A stretch of 64,000 nt of DNA from Geobacter sp. (GTDB taxonomy: Bacteria; Desulfobacterota; Desulfuromonadia; Geobacterales; DSM-12255): positions 62,001 through 126,000 of the forward strand of contig WKKR01000006.1 of NCBI GenBank assembly GCA_009684525.1. The letters run 5' to 3'. Positions 38,100-48,007 of the stretch are shown piece by piece. The notes beneath the pieces were generated by a model. It was not told where the DNA came from. It ran no database searches and saw only the letters and a program-made list of their open reading frames with translations. The translations under genes and the position numbers were made by a program. The first letter of the stretch is position 1. Each line of letters starts with the position of its first letter.

Positions 38100-38132
38100 A
38101 GGTCTGTTTTGCAGGGGTTCTGGGGTATTAAA

Positions 38133-39215
38133 ATGCAAGGTCCACTCCACATCATTGAACCGACCCTGGTGAGCGATGCCGGACACTGTTCCAGTTTTGT
38201 CCGGAGCATCTGTGGAGCGGCAGGAACTCCAGCGCAGATCATGCTTTGGGCGGGGAAGGAATATACCCCCTCCGATTTTCTCCCACTGGTCAAGGTTAAG
38301 GGGTATTTTCACCGGCGGTGGCGAAAGGTGCAGGGGTATTTCCTTTACCGTGCCCTTCTCCGCCAGCCCGGTCGAGTCTTTGTCGCAACTGCCGGTCGGA
38401 CAGACCTGCTGCTGCTGGATTGGGCGGCCAGAGGAGAAATCCCTCCAAGGAAAGTATTTTGCTTTATTCACTGGCTGCGTCTCGATGAAAAAAAACAGCT
38501 GCAGCTGAGACGGATCGCTCTGCGTCAGCCTGGTCTCGTCCTGCTTGCACCGACAGAACTGATTGCGGCTCAGTTGCGCGATTGCGCATTTAAAAACGTC
38601 CAGGTGGTGCCCTATCCCATTACCTCCTGCCCTGTGGCGGAGCAGCAGGCTCCGGGATTCAGGCACATTCTCAGCGCAGGTGCAGCGCGGGCAGACAAAG
38701 GCATAGTGCATATTGCGGCTTTTGTCGCTCATCTCGAGGAATGCGGCGAGAATATTCCCATGATCGTTCAGTCTTCGCCCGACCACTACGGAAAATACGA
38801 CGACGCAACGCGTCAGGCTTTGGCACGAATGGCGGCTCTCAGTTATCCACCACTCACCTTCCAGTCTGAAACTCTCCCCTTGGATGAGTATTTCTGGCTC
38901 TTTAACGGGGCCATCTGTCTTCAACTCTATGACAGGCAGGATTTTGCGGATCGCATCAGCGGCATCACCCTTGACGCCATGAGCTGCGGCGCACCTGTAG
39001 TAGCCTTGTCCGGGACCTGGATTGCACGTGTAGTCTCCCGATTTTCCGCCGGAGAGGTAGTTGCAGAAGTTGAACCGGTTGCTGTTCTGGATGCGGTACG
39101 CCGCATCATGGCGGACTACGAAACGTATCGGGGAAATGCGCGGCGGGCAGGAGAGGCCCTCCAGGCGGAAAACAGCGGCGAACACCTTTACCGGATATTG
39201 ATGGCAGAACCATGA
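38133..39215 (+). CDS. GT-B-type glycosyltransferase
   Basis: A 360-residue protein that resembles GT4 glycosyltransferases in its C-terminal half: ILSAGAARADKGIVHI, and GITLDAMSCGAPVVAL as the donor-binding Glu/Gly region (here with ITLDAM in place of the usual E-x7-E). The ATG at 38133 is chosen although the ribosome site is weak; a TTG at 38109 is an alternative. It overlaps the next gene by four bases, in a run of tightly packed core-assembly genes. Sugar specificity is unknown. Confidence 0.75.
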   Translation: MQGPLHIIEPTLVSDAGHCSSFVRSICGAAGTPAQIMLWAGKEYTPSDFLPLVKVKGYFHRRWRKVQGYFLYRALLRQPGRVFVATAGRTDLLLLDWAARGEIPPRKVFCFIHWLRLDEKKQLQLRRIALRQPGLVLLAPTELIAAQLRDCAFKNVQVVPYPITSCPVAEQQAPGFRHILSAGAARADKGIVHIAAFVAHLEECGENIPMIVQSSPDHYGKYDDATRQALARMAALSYPPLTFQSETLPLDEYFWLFNGAICLQLYDRQDFADRISGITLDAMSCGAPVVALSGTWIARVVSRFSAGEVVAEVEPVAVLDAVRRIMADYETYRGNARRAGEALQAENSGEHLYRILMAEP

Positions 39216-40003
39216 ACGAGGTTGCAGTGGGTGAACCCAGGAAAATTTCGGTAGTTGTCATTGCATTCAATGAGTCCCGCCATATCGGCGACTGCCTGGA
39301 GAGTGTGAAATGGGCAGACGATATCGTGGTGCTGGATTCGGGAAGTACGGACGACACAGCCGCAATAGCTCGCAGTAAGCACGCCAGGGTCTTTGACATC
39401 CCCTGGAAGGGGTTCGGACCTCAGAAGCAGGCAGCTGTCGACCTTGCCCTTCATGACCTTGTGCTCAATATCGATTGTGATGAACGGGTGACTCCGGAAC
39501 TTGCCGCCGAGATCAAGTTGATCCTCTCCGGCAATAATTTGAGAACAGCCTATTCCATTCCCAGGCGCACCTTTCTCGGAACCAGCGAGATTCGCCACTG
39601 CGGCTGGTATCCTGACCGGACAGTGAGGCTTTTTGACCGGCGCAAGGCAAGATTTTCTTCGGAAATGGTCCATGAACAAGTCGTTGTGAGCGGAGAAACG
39701 GGGCAGTGCAAGGGGGAGTTGCTCCATTACTCTTTTGACGGTTTTACTGACCTTATTGCAAAAATGAACCGGTATACGGATATTGGCGCAACGCAATTAC
39801 TTGACAGAGGGAGAAGGAGTCGCCTCAGCCAGGTCGTTTTCAGGCCGTTCTATGCCTTTATAAAGACCTTTTTTCTCCAAAAGGGGTTTATGGATGGTTT
39901 TGCCGGATTTGCCATCTCTGTATCAAATGCCGTATCGGTATTTTACAAGTATGCGAAACTGCGCGAATTGGCCGCTGCTCAGGATACTGGGAAAAAACCG
40001 TGA
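39212..40003 (+). CDS. family 2 glycosyltransferase (WaaE/KdtX-like)
   Basis: A 263-residue GT2 enzyme: VVVIAFNESRHIGDCLES, the nucleotide-binding VLDSGSTDDT and the DxD equivalent NIDCDERV, followed by PRRTFLG and the WYPDRTVRLF segment characteristic of WaaE/KdtX-type core beta-1,4-glucosyltransferases. It is therefore predicted to add a hexose to inner-core heptose. It overlaps the preceding and following genes by four bases each. Confidence 0.85.
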   Translation: MNEVAVGEPRKISVVVIAFNESRHIGDCLESVKWADDIVVLDSGSTDDTAAIARSKHARVFDIPWKGFGPQKQAAVDLALHDLVLNIDCDERVTPELAAEIKLILSGNNLRTAYSIPRRTFLGTSEIRHCGWYPDRTVRLFDRRKARFSSEMVHEQVVVSGETGQCKGELLHYSFDGFTDLIAKMNRYTDIGATQLLDRGRRSRLSQVVFRPFYAFIKTFFLQKGFMDGFAGFAISVSNAVSVFYKYAKLRELAAAQDTGKKP

Positions 40004-41130
40004 TCAAGCCTCCAGAAACCATCCTGATTGTCTGCATACGTCTGATCGGCGACGTAATCCTGATGACTCCGCTTATCGGCCTGTTGAAGGAAGCTTATCC
40101 GGAGTCAAACATAGATATCCTGGTGGGGAAGGGTACCGGGGAGTTTCTGGAACAGGACCCCCGGGTGCGTCGGGTACTTTATTCGGCTAAAGAGGGAAAA
40201 AATTATTTCCGGGAGATATTCCGTCGTTACGACCTCGCCATCAATATGAATGCGTCTGACAGGGGGAATTCAGCCGTTCTGTTTGCCGGCAGGCACCAGC
40301 GTGTGGGGTTCTATCGGGGAGGGTCATTCTGGAAAGATATTTGGAAAAGGGCTCTTTTTACCCATCCCCTGAAATTTCCTGAAGATATACCGGTAGCCAG
40401 ATACTGCGAGTTGGTGGCCGATTCGCTGGGGATACCGGCAGAACGCCTGACAGTCAAGGTTTTCTGGGATGCAGAAGACGAATCCAGGGTGGAAGCCCTT
40501 CTCAGAAGGGAAAACTGCAGTGGCCGGTTTTTTGTGGTACATCCGTTCGCCCGCTGGATTTACAAGTATTGGAAATTGGATCGCTTTGCCACAGTGAGTG
40601 ACGAAATTGCACGTCGATACGGTTTGCAGCCGATCTGGACCTCTTCTCCCGCACCAGAGGAGAAAAGACTCTTGGTTGATACCGCGGGACGATGTCGAAT
40701 CAGGCCTGTATTGATAGAGGGTGAGCTGACACTCAATCAAATAACCTGTCTCTTGAGCCGGGCTGCGTTCTATCTCGGCCTTGACACTGCCGTGACCCAC
40801 CTTGCCGCAAGCACCGGGATACCTATGGTCGCTCTGTACGGCCCGACTTTTACGTCACGTTGGTTTCCTTGGTTCAATCCGGGCGAACCTGGCCAGTGCT
40901 GTCCTGAGACCAGAGGGGTGTTGCGGCGGGGGAATATTGCGGTTGTTCAAAAGGATATGGAATGCGTGCCGTGTGGTAAGGCAGGGTGTGATGATGGAGG
41001 CACGTTTGAAAGCCCATGCATGACAGAAATTACTACTGACGAGGTGTTGGCGGCCGTCGACCTGCTCCTGAAGCATGGAGTTGCCGGGAATTTTGCGCCA
41101 ACCAATGAGGACAAGGTGAAGCATGCCTGA
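40000..41130 (+). CDS. GT9 heptosyltransferase-family protein
   Basis: A 376-residue GT9 protein with the opening ILIVCIRLIGDVILMTPLI, the middle FFVVHPFARWIYKYWK and GLDTAVTHLAASTGIPMVALYGP. A short cysteine-bearing tail (CVPCGKAGCDD) matches heptosyltransferase III (WaaQ)-type proteins. The GTG start overlaps the GT2 stop by four bases and the ORF overlaps the next gene by eight. It probably adds a further heptose to the core. Confidence 0.85.
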   Translation: MIKPPETILIVCIRLIGDVILMTPLIGLLKEAYPESNIDILVGKGTGEFLEQDPRVRRVLYSAKEGKNYFREIFRRYDLAINMNASDRGNSAVLFAGRHQRVGFYRGGSFWKDIWKRALFTHPLKFPEDIPVARYCELVADSLGIPAERLTVKVFWDAEDESRVEALLRRENCSGRFFVVHPFARWIYKYWKLDRFATVSDEIARRYGLQPIWTSSPAPEEKRLLVDTAGRCRIRPVLIEGELTLNQITCLLSRAAFYLGLDTAVTHLAASTGIPMVALYGPTFTSRWFPWFNPGEPGQCCPETRGVLRRGNIAVVQKDMECVPCGKAGCDDGGTFESPCMTEITTDEVLAAVDLLLKHGVAGNFAPTNEDKVKHA

Positions 41131-42472
41131 ACCGTTGCACAAACCAGCAGGCCAGACGTGGCTCATCATTTCGCACGCATTCAATATGGATGGCCGGGCA
41201 GCAAGCCAGACAATTACCGATAAAATTCCCTATCTGATTGAAAAAGGCATCGTTCCGATTGTGATAAGCGCCCAGACCGGAGAGAAGGACAGCGCGCTGG
41301 AGCATTATCAGGTCCCTGCAATAGCCCCTTCAGGGTTAAAGTTCGACCTTCGGCATATCCTGAAAAAGCATTTTCGCAACCCAGCGAGTTATCGGCTTGC
41401 AAAAGGCTTGGCAAATGTTCTGCTCCTTCCGCTCTATTTTGTGGAAAGAGCGTTCATTCATCTGGAGAGCCAATGGTCATGGTTTTTCATGGCTTATCTC
41501 AAGGGATGCCGAATCGCACGCGAGAAGCGCCCTCTGCTCATCTATTCAACCGGCGGCGCCAACTCTGCCCATTTTGCCGGCTATTTGCTGGCTAAAAAAT
41601 TCTCCATTCCATGGATTGCGGAGTTGCATGATCCCATGATCCATGGCGACTGGAGAGGGACCGGTACGGCATATAAATGGGCAGCCTACCTGGAGAGAAA
41701 GATCTGCGAGCGGGCTGATGCTGCCTGGTGGTTTACCGAGGGGGCTCTGGCCAAGGCACTAGCGAGAAACCCAACACTGGGTAACCGTGGGTATATGATA
41801 ATTCCCGGTGTCCAGGAACCGGACTTCCAGGGTGTTGTCTATCGCCGTCAAGAGAAAGTTCATTTCGGGCATTTCGGTTCCTTGGCTGAAACCAGAAACC
41901 TTGCTGTTTTCATTGAAGCGCTGTATCGGCTTTTGCAGGACTATCCCGAGTATAAGCGGCTGGTGCAGGTCGATATCTACGGTGCACACCTTGATTCACT
42001 GTCACGAAAAGCGCTCCAGCAGTTTCCCCTGCAGGAGGTCGTTGTAGAACATGGTCGGCTCGAGAGCAATCCACTTACCGGGAAAAGCGGCAGGCAACAG
42101 GTTTTGGAGGCGATGCGCCAGGTCGATGCCCTGATCCTTCTGCATGGCAGTGATCCGTTCTGCGAAGAATACATCCCGTCAAAGTTGTTTGAATATCTCT
42201 GGTCAAAGCGCCCGATTATCGGTCTGATCTGGAATAATCAACAACTGACAAAGATATTACAGCAGCGGGGGCAGATTTCCCTCAATGCCCTTGATGTGAA
42301 AGGTCTCAAGGATGCGTTGTATCTTCTGCTCAAGAAATGGGAAGCGGGCGAGTTGACCGATTGTGAAACACTTGCGCCGTTCACTGTGCAAAATGCCGTT
42401 GATAAAATAGTGGAAATAGCTGCCAGTGTTGCACGCGAACCCCGTAAACGAGAGGACAGACCCGTATCATGA
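41123..42472 (+). CDS. GT4-like glycosyltransferase
   Basis: A 449-residue GT-B protein: the opening WLIISHAFNMDGRAASQTI, the middle STGGANSAHFAGYLLAKKFSIP with AELHDPMIHGDW, and a C-terminal SKLFEYLWSKRPIIGL that matches the donor-binding region of GT4 enzymes. A hydrophobic segment near 96-106 may touch the membrane. Donor and acceptor are unknown. It overlaps both neighbours and belongs to the same core operon. Confidence 0.78.
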   Translation: MPEPLHKPAGQTWLIISHAFNMDGRAASQTITDKIPYLIEKGIVPIVISAQTGEKDSALEHYQVPAIAPSGLKFDLRHILKKHFRNPASYRLAKGLANVLLLPLYFVERAFIHLESQWSWFFMAYLKGCRIAREKRPLLIYSTGGANSAHFAGYLLAKKFSIPWIAELHDPMIHGDWRGTGTAYKWAAYLERKICERADAAWWFTEGALAKALARNPTLGNRGYMIIPGVQEPDFQGVVYRRQEKVHFGHFGSLAETRNLAVFIEALYRLLQDYPEYKRLVQVDIYGAHLDSLSRKALQQFPLQEVVVEHGRLESNPLTGKSGRQQVLEAMRQVDALILLHGSDPFCEEYIPSKLFEYLWSKRPIIGLIWNNQQLTKILQQRGQISLNALDVKGLKDALYLLLKKWEAGELTDCETLAPFTVQNAVDKIVEIAASVAREPRKREDRPVS

Positions 42473-43338
42473 AGACGATTGTCTTGTTCTGCAAATCGTA
42501 CAGAAACGATCTGCTCCGCGCAAAGCGCCTGGCAGAGAGTGTGAAGCGGTTCAATAGGGACGGTATCCCGTTTTATCTTTCAGTGCCGCGCAGTGATCTG
42601 CCGTTATTTCGTAAGGAACTTGCCGGCATCGATGAACTTACCCTGCTTGTGGATGAAGAGATATTATCTGCAAACCAGCTCCATACTGAGTCCTTGGTGG
42701 GGAGTATGCCGGGGAACCACCTGCAGCAGGTCGTGAAATCTGAATTCTGGCGATTGGGCGTGTGCCGGAACTATCTCATGATCGACTCCGATTCTTATTT
42801 CATTCGCGATTTCGGTGTTAATGATTTCATGTACGATGATGCCATCCCATATACCGTGATGCATGAAGGGAAGGAACTGTTGGGGTTTGCCGCCAGAAAC
42901 GGATTGGCCAAGATCAGGAGAAATTTCATCAAGGATCGGTCAACCGCGCAGAAATATTTTGAGCGCCCCGGGAGGATATATGATTTTGGGCCAACTCCGA
43001 TCATCTGCAATGTCGAGGTTTGGAGAATGCTCGCGGACGGTTATGCAGCATCCAACCAGTTGAGTTTTGCCGAGATGATCACCATGTTCCCCAATGAAAT
43101 GCTGTGGTATGGGGAGTCATTGCTTTATTACAAACCAATTCCATTGATACCGGTAGAACCACTTTTTAAAGTATATCATTATAAAGAACAGTATGATGAG
43201 AGTGTTGCGTTAAAGGAGACAGAAAAAATTCTTGCTGAGAATTATCTTGGCATTATCACGCAATCAAATTGGGACAAGTCGCTTGATACGCATCCAAGAA
43301 AATCAAGAAGCTGGAAGACATTGTGGCTTAAAAAATAA
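42469..43338 (+). CDS. putative glycosyltransferase of the DUF6492 type
   Basis: A 289-residue protein of a little-studied family. The opening TIVLFCKSYRNDLLRAKRL and the central YLMIDSDSYFIRDF (DxD-like DSD, residues 106-108) suggest a GT-A nucleotide-sugar enzyme. No catalytic assignment is known to me. The first 650 bases are composed like the GC-rich core operon, and the last 200 are clearly AT-rich, which suggests a recombination join inside the gene near 43,130. It overlaps the preceding gene by four bases. Confidence 0.65.
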   Translation: MKTIVLFCKSYRNDLLRAKRLAESVKRFNRDGIPFYLSVPRSDLPLFRKELAGIDELTLLVDEEILSANQLHTESLVGSMPGNHLQQVVKSEFWRLGVCRNYLMIDSDSYFIRDFGVNDFMYDDAIPYTVMHEGKELLGFAARNGLAKIRRNFIKDRSTAQKYFERPGRIYDFGPTPIICNVEVWRMLADGYAASNQLSFAEMITMFPNEMLWYGESLLYYKPIPLIPVEPLFKVYHYKEQYDESVALKETEKILAENYLGIITQSNWDKSLDTHPRKSRSWKTLWLKK

Positions 43339-43431
43339 ATATTTATACTGCGTAATTACCTGTTATGTAATTAAAACTTTGAACAATAATCTGATTGTGA
43401 TAGTACTTTATGTGAGTGATAGATGATGCCT

Positions 43432-43456
43432 GCTAGCTGTTACGCTAGCTTTTTTT
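43432..43456 (+). terminator. intrinsic terminator before the GT11 gene
   Basis: GCTAGC repeats its own complement around the loop TGTTAC and is followed by seven Ts. It ends the core glycosyltransferase operon. Confidence 0.8.
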
Positions 43457-43531
43457 ATATTTGAGTATTCCGTTTGATTCCTTCGGTGTAAGCAGTTTCA
43501 TCTGCCATGTTTCTTGGGAGGATTGCGCCAG

Positions 43532-44404
43532 ATGGTGATTGTGAAAATCCATGGCGGACTCGGCAATCAGATGTTTCAGTATGCCATGGGGAGAAGAACC
43601 GCGTTGATCAACAATGTTGAACTGAAATTTGATTTGCATTGGTTTGAAGACTTTGGAGCATCTACGCCGAGAACGTTTGCGCTGAATAAATTCGATATTC
43701 AGGGGCAAGTTGCGAGTGACGATGAGATCTGCCGGCTTGTTAGATGGGAAAAAAGGTTAGGCAGAAAGCTGTATGGAATGATTCCCATAAAATGGCGAAA
43801 TTATATCCGGGAACCATTCCGGGAACCTTTTAACTCTCAGTTGCTGGGTGTTAACAAAAATGTTTATCTTGACGGTTATTGGGCCAATGAAAAATATTTT
43901 GCGGATATCTGTGACATTATCAAGAAGGAATTTGTCCTGAAGCATTTTGATGTAAGAGACGAATCGCTTGAAAATAAACTGGCAACGTCTACCGCAGTTT
44001 CCATTCATGTAAGACGGGGGGATTACGCTACACTCGATGAAGTTGTACACCTTGATAGTAATTATTATAATGATGCGATAGATATAATAAGTAATAAACA
44101 CGGTAATTGTGATTATTATGTATTTTCAGATGATGTTGAATGGGTCAAGTCAAATATAAATTTCAAGTGCAAAGTCAATTATGTAGCACCACAAGATGCT
44201 TTCAGGCCAAATTATGAAATTGTGCTGATGTCAATGTGTAGGTGCAATATTATTGCTAACAGTACATTCAGTTGGTGGGGGGCATGGCTGAACAATAATC
44301 CGGATAAAACCGTTGTTGCGCCTGCGAAATGGTTCAAGGACAAGACATATGGCACGCACTGTAACGCACCGGAAGGCTGGATTCGACTGCAACCACATCA
44401 TTGA
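43532..44404 (+). CDS. family 11 glycosyltransferase (alpha-1,2-fucosyltransferase)
   Basis: A 290-residue GT11 enzyme. The opening IHGGLGNQMFQYAMGR, the GDP-fucose-binding HVRRGDY (159-165), YVFSDDVEWV and the C-terminal NSTFSWWGAWL are the signature motifs of bacterial and plant-type alpha-1,2-fucosyltransferases. The start has GGGAGGA upstream. It lies in an AT-rich patch separate from its sugar-nucleotide supply genes gmd and fcl, and with the GT10 gene implies two fucose linkages. Confidence 0.9.
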   Translation: MVIVKIHGGLGNQMFQYAMGRRTALINNVELKFDLHWFEDFGASTPRTFALNKFDIQGQVASDDEICRLVRWEKRLGRKLYGMIPIKWRNYIREPFREPFNSQLLGVNKNVYLDGYWANEKYFADICDIIKKEFVLKHFDVRDESLENKLATSTAVSIHVRRGDYATLDEVVHLDSNYYNDAIDIISNKHGNCDYYVFSDDVEWVKSNINFKCKVNYVAPQDAFRPNYEIVLMSMCRCNIIANSTFSWWGAWLNNNPDKTVVAPAKWFKDKTYGTHCNAPEGWIRLQPHH

Positions 44405-44541
44405 GGAGCCGATTCTCAATGTTGATTAAAGCGGGAACGTTATGGCCATGTAGTTCCCCGTGATATTTCATGGTTATGCTGCCTGATGCTGCAGTTGCAG
44501 ACATGGATATTGTGGCAGCGGAGGTTTTTTCTGATATGTTG

Positions 44542-45387
44542 CTATTTGCTGGCAGGTTTTAGCAGAGAAAAAACTTTTTTACGGTATTTTCTGAATTTAT
44601 TGTATGTAGCAGAACTTTTTATTTTATTTTTAATGGTATAAAAATACCAGACGTTGAATTTTGCAGGCCAGCAATTGAATGTGTTACCGACAAAGCACAC
44701 ATATTTTACGAGCTTTTTTTCGATATCAATTAAAGGGTCATGAAAATCGGCTCTAATGTCACGTATTTTGATAATTTTATTATCTTTCCCGCAGACGTAG
44801 ACACCCCCGTGTCTCAGGCCGTTCATGATGCCATACATGTGGCCATAATTTGTTGGTAAATGGGTACGAGCAAAATCTATGTCGAATATCTGTTTTAAAA
44901 AAACATTGGCTGTTATAAGGGTATGCACAACAGGGAAAAGCCGGTCTATTTTGAGCGAATATTTCAATGCATCCGAATATGATTCAAAATAGCGGGATTC
45001 TTTAAAAGCGCTTTCTGTAATCAGTAGGGCAATGTCGTATTTCAATAGAATACCCGCCACATTTTTTACAGAATTGGGGCATAACAATTCATCGTCACCG
45101 AAGAGCCAGATATACTTACCTTTTCCCCTTTTTACACATTCAATGAAATTTGCATCGGCACCAATGTTATTGACGTTGCGGAAATATGCAATCCTGTCGT
45201 GATCAAGTCTGCGAAAATAGTCGCCTGTTTCATCAGTTGAGGCATTATCCGATATGACTATTTCTATAGTATCAGCACCAGGATCAGCTTCGTCGCACTG
45301 ATTGAGTAATTCCGGGATTAGTTCTTTGACATATCTGTACCTGTTGTATGTTGGGATCGCGATGGTTAGTAAATACTCGTGGCACAT
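44542..45387 (-). CDS. family 2 glycosyltransferase
   Basis: An approximately 281-residue GT2 enzyme: TIAIPTYNRYRYVKELIPE, VISDNASTDET and the metal-binding FGDDELLC. The start MCHEYLLTIAIPTYNR at 45387 is chosen; the reading frame runs 41 codons further without family similarity. It is on the opposite strand from its neighbours and AT-rich, so it probably has a different origin and expression. Specificity is unknown. Confidence 0.82.
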   Translation of the reverse strand: MCHEYLLTIAIPTYNRYRYVKELIPELLNQCDEADPGADTIEIVISDNASTDETGDYFRRLDHDRIAYFRNVNNIGADANFIECVKRGKGKYIWLFGDDELLCPNSVKNVAGILLKYDIALLITESAFKESRYFESYSDALKYSLKIDRLFPVVHTLITANVFLKQIFDIDFARTHLPTNYGHMYGIMNGLRHGGVYVCGKDNKIIKIRDIRADFHDPLIDIEKKLVKYVCFVGNTFNCWPAKFNVWYFYTIKNKIKSSATYNKFRKYRKKVFSLLKPASK

Positions 45388-45773
45388 GTGACTAAAGCCT
45401 TTTTCGTTTGATGGTGGCAATGGACCCAAGCCATTATCTGTAAACCGATTGCTGCATATGGTGCTCGGAGAATATAATAAAATCGGCGTTGCGGCCATAA
45501 TCACAGGCACGGGACCTGTATAACATACGAATCATGCCGATGTGCCGGGAAAAGAACATCAAATTTATGCTCTGCCACGGGCAAAGTCAATTCTTATTGC
45601 GGCATGTCAGGAGGACTGCCCGGTGCTAACATGCCGATATGCCTGGGTTTGAAAAATATAGTGTCCGCGAGAGTGGAAAGAATCGCTCCGTTTTGCTATA
45701 GTTTGCTCCCTGCTTAAGAGGCTTCGGCCCAAGTTTTTCTGAGCGACATTATGCCGGCTGTTCTGGATACGAT
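45388..45773. other. divergent intergenic region in the LPS core locus
   Basis: This 386-bp region separates the minus-strand GT2 gene from the GT9 gene. It contains a direct repeat, CATGCCGATGTGCC (45533-45546) and CATGCCGATATGCC (45630-45643), plus an ACAGG/CCTGT dyad. I see no convincing gene or consensus promoter; it probably holds control sites for both sides. Confidence 0.4.
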
Positions 45774-46841
45774 GTGAAACATCCAAAAGTGTTGATAGTC
45801 AAAATGAGCGCCCTCGGGGACGTGGTGCACGCCCTTCCGGTGTTGGACTATCTGCACAAGGTGAGACCTGGGATAGAAATCGGATGGGTTGTTGAAGAGC
45901 GGTTCAGGGGGCTATTGGAAGGGAATCCGCAGCTTGCGCATATCCACTGCATTCGGACTAAAGAATGGAAGAAGCATCCTTTCTCTCGCAAGACATGGCG
46001 TGAGGCGACAGCCCTTCGCGAGGAGATCATGGGGTGTGATTACGACATTGCGTTCGACCTGCAGACCAACACCAAGAGCGGCATCGTTGCCTGGCTTTCC
46101 GGGGCTCCACGCCGGGTGGGGGTGACGCCCGATCAGGCACGTGAGCCGTTGAATCGTTATTTCATTACATCTTCGGTTATGTTCAGGCGACAGGACTACC
46201 ATGTGACTGACCGCTGCCTGCGAATCGTCTCTTCTGCATTTGGTCGCGACTATTCAGGAATGCAGCTCTGCACGGACATTCATACGGATAGCCTTGAGGA
46301 GGGTGAGGCCGAGGCGTTCCTTGCAACGCTAGGTGATGGGCTTGTGGTGTTGATTCATCCGGGGACCACATGGGAAACCAAGCTGTGGTACGAACAAGGG
46401 TGGGTTGAGTTGGGGAAAATGATAATTGCCGAATTCTCCGACAGCACCATACTCCTTTCATCGTCAGGCGAAAGGGAGCGTAGCGTGGCTGAGGGAATTG
46501 CCGCCGGCATAGGCCGTCAGGCAAGGCTGCTTCCCGAAATGTCACTGAAAGGTTTCACCGCTATTTTGAGAAAAGTCGATTTGGTTGTCGGATGCGACAG
46601 TGGACCTGTGCATATGGCTGCAGCGGTCGGCACACCTACGCTCTCGCTCTACCGCGCTACAGATTCCAGACGAACGGGACCCCGAGGTGCTTGTCACATT
46701 ACACTGCAATCTCCATTGAAATGTACTGACTGCCTAAACAAGCAGTGCGAGAAAGACACTGATTGCCGGTTGAGCATCTCCATTGATGCCATGCTGGAAG
46801 GGGTCAGGAAACTGCTTCAACGTACTGCGCCCGGGCAATAA
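45774..46841 (+). CDS. GT9 heptosyltransferase (WaaC-like)
   Basis: A 355-residue GT9 enzyme: VLIVKMSALGDVVHALPVL at the start is the classic WaaC/RfaC opening. IAFDLQTNTKSGIVAWL, IHPGTTWETKLW and GCDSGPVHMAAAVGTP follow, with cysteines (CTDCLNKQCEKDTDC) near the C-terminus. The GTG at 45774 is chosen because the conserved motif begins within a few residues; the ribosome site is weak. A second WaaC-like gene at 48008 means their roles may be split between heptose I and later heptoses. Confidence 0.85.
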   Translation: MKHPKVLIVKMSALGDVVHALPVLDYLHKVRPGIEIGWVVEERFRGLLEGNPQLAHIHCIRTKEWKKHPFSRKTWREATALREEIMGCDYDIAFDLQTNTKSGIVAWLSGAPRRVGVTPDQAREPLNRYFITSSVMFRRQDYHVTDRCLRIVSSAFGRDYSGMQLCTDIHTDSLEEGEAEAFLATLGDGLVVLIHPGTTWETKLWYEQGWVELGKMIIAEFSDSTILLSSSGERERSVAEGIAAGIGRQARLLPEMSLKGFTAILRKVDLVVGCDSGPVHMAAAVGTPTLSLYRATDSRRTGPRGACHITLQSPLKCTDCLNKQCEKDTDCRLSISIDAMLEGVRKLLQRTAPGQ

Positions 46842-46878
46842 TGGCGATTGGGCGTAACAACTAGCGTGGAGAATGGCT

Positions 46879-47976
46879 ATGACGATCCCTTTTCTCGACC
46901 TGCAGGCCCCCTACCGGGAGCTGAAGACTGAGCTCGATGCCGCGTATCGGCGGGTCATGGAGAGCGGCTGGTTCATCCTCGGTAAGGAAGTGGCCGCCTT
47001 CGAGGAGGAGTTTGCCGCCTATTGCGGGGTGCGGCACTGCATAGGCGTGGGCAACGGTCTCGATGCCCTGCATCTGATCCTGCGCGGGATGGGGATCGGG
47101 GCGGGGGACGAGGTCATCGTTCCCTCAAATACCTATATCGCCTCTTGGCTGGCCGTCTCCTATACGGGGGCGATCCCGGTGCCGGTGGAGCCGGTGGAAG
47201 CAACCTGCAACATCGATCCCACCCGGATCGAGGCGGCGATCACCCCCCGCACCAGGGCGATCCTTGCCGTCCACCTCTATGGCCAGCCCGCCGACATGGA
47301 CCCGATCAACGAGATTGCCCGGCGCCACGGCCTGAAGGTGGTGGAGGATGCGGCCCAGATCCACGGCGCCCGCTACCGGGGGCAACGTGCCGGCAGCCTG
47401 GGGGACGCGGCGGGATTCAGCTTCTATCCCGGCAAGAACCTGGGGGCATTTGGCGACGGCGGCGCCGTCACCACCAACGACGACCAGTTGGCGGAGCAGG
47501 TGCGTATGCTGCGAAACTACGGCTCGCGGGAGAAGTACGTCAACGAGCTGCCGGGGTTCAACAGCCGCCTGGACGAGCTTCACGCAGCCCAGCTCCGGGT
47601 GAAGCTTACGGTGCTGGACGCCTGGAACGCCCGCCGCACGGAGCTGGCCGCTCTCTACGGCGAGCTGCTCTGCGGAACCGAACTGGTGCTGCCGGCTGTT
47701 CCCGCCTGGGCCGATCCTGCCTGGCATCTGTACGTGATCCGGTGCGGCCGCCGCGATGGGCTGCAGCGGCGGTTGCAGGAGGCGGGGATCGGCACCCTCA
47801 TCCATTACCCGATCCCGCCCCATCTGCAGCAGGCGTATGCCGACCTGGGGCACGGGAAAGGTGATTTCCCCCTGGCGGAGCAGATCGCCGACGAGGTGCT
47901 GAGCCTTCCCATGGGGCCCCACCTTGCCCCGGAAGCGGTCGAAAGGGTTTGCGCCGTCATCCGGGAGATGCCGTGA
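46879..47976 (+). CDS. orphan DegT/DnrJ nucleotide-sugar aminotransferase (FdtB/QdtB-like)
   Basis: A 365-residue PLP enzyme: [26 protein letters not shown], and Lys186 in [16 protein letters not shown]. This type aminates 3- or 4-keto-6-deoxy nucleotide sugars. The ATG at 46879 has GGAG seven bases upstream; the ATG at 46873 is too close. No matching ketoisomerase, dehydratase or acyltransferase is adjacent, so the substrate must come from elsewhere in the genome. It is GC-rich and immediately before a WaaC-like gene. Confidence 0.85.
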   Translation: MTIPFLDLQAPYRELKTELDAAYRRVMESGWFILGKEVAAFEEEFAAYCGVRHCIGVGNGLDALHLILRGMGIGAGDEVIVPSNTYIASWLAVSYTGAIPVPVEPVEATCNIDPTRIEAAITPRTRAILAVHLYGQPADMDPINEIARRHGLKVVEDAAQIHGARYRGQRAGSLGDAAGFSFYPGKNLGAFGDGGAVTTNDDQLAEQVRMLRNYGSREKYVNELPGFNSRLDELHAAQLRVKLTVLDAWNARRTELAALYGELLCGTELVLPAVPAWADPAWHLYVIRCGRRDGLQRRLQEAGIGTLIHYPIPPHLQQAYADLGHGKGDFPLAEQIADEVLSLPMGPHLAPEAVERVCAVIREMP

Positions 47977-48007
47977 CCGGATCGGCACAGTGGGGGAATT
48001 CTCTCCC

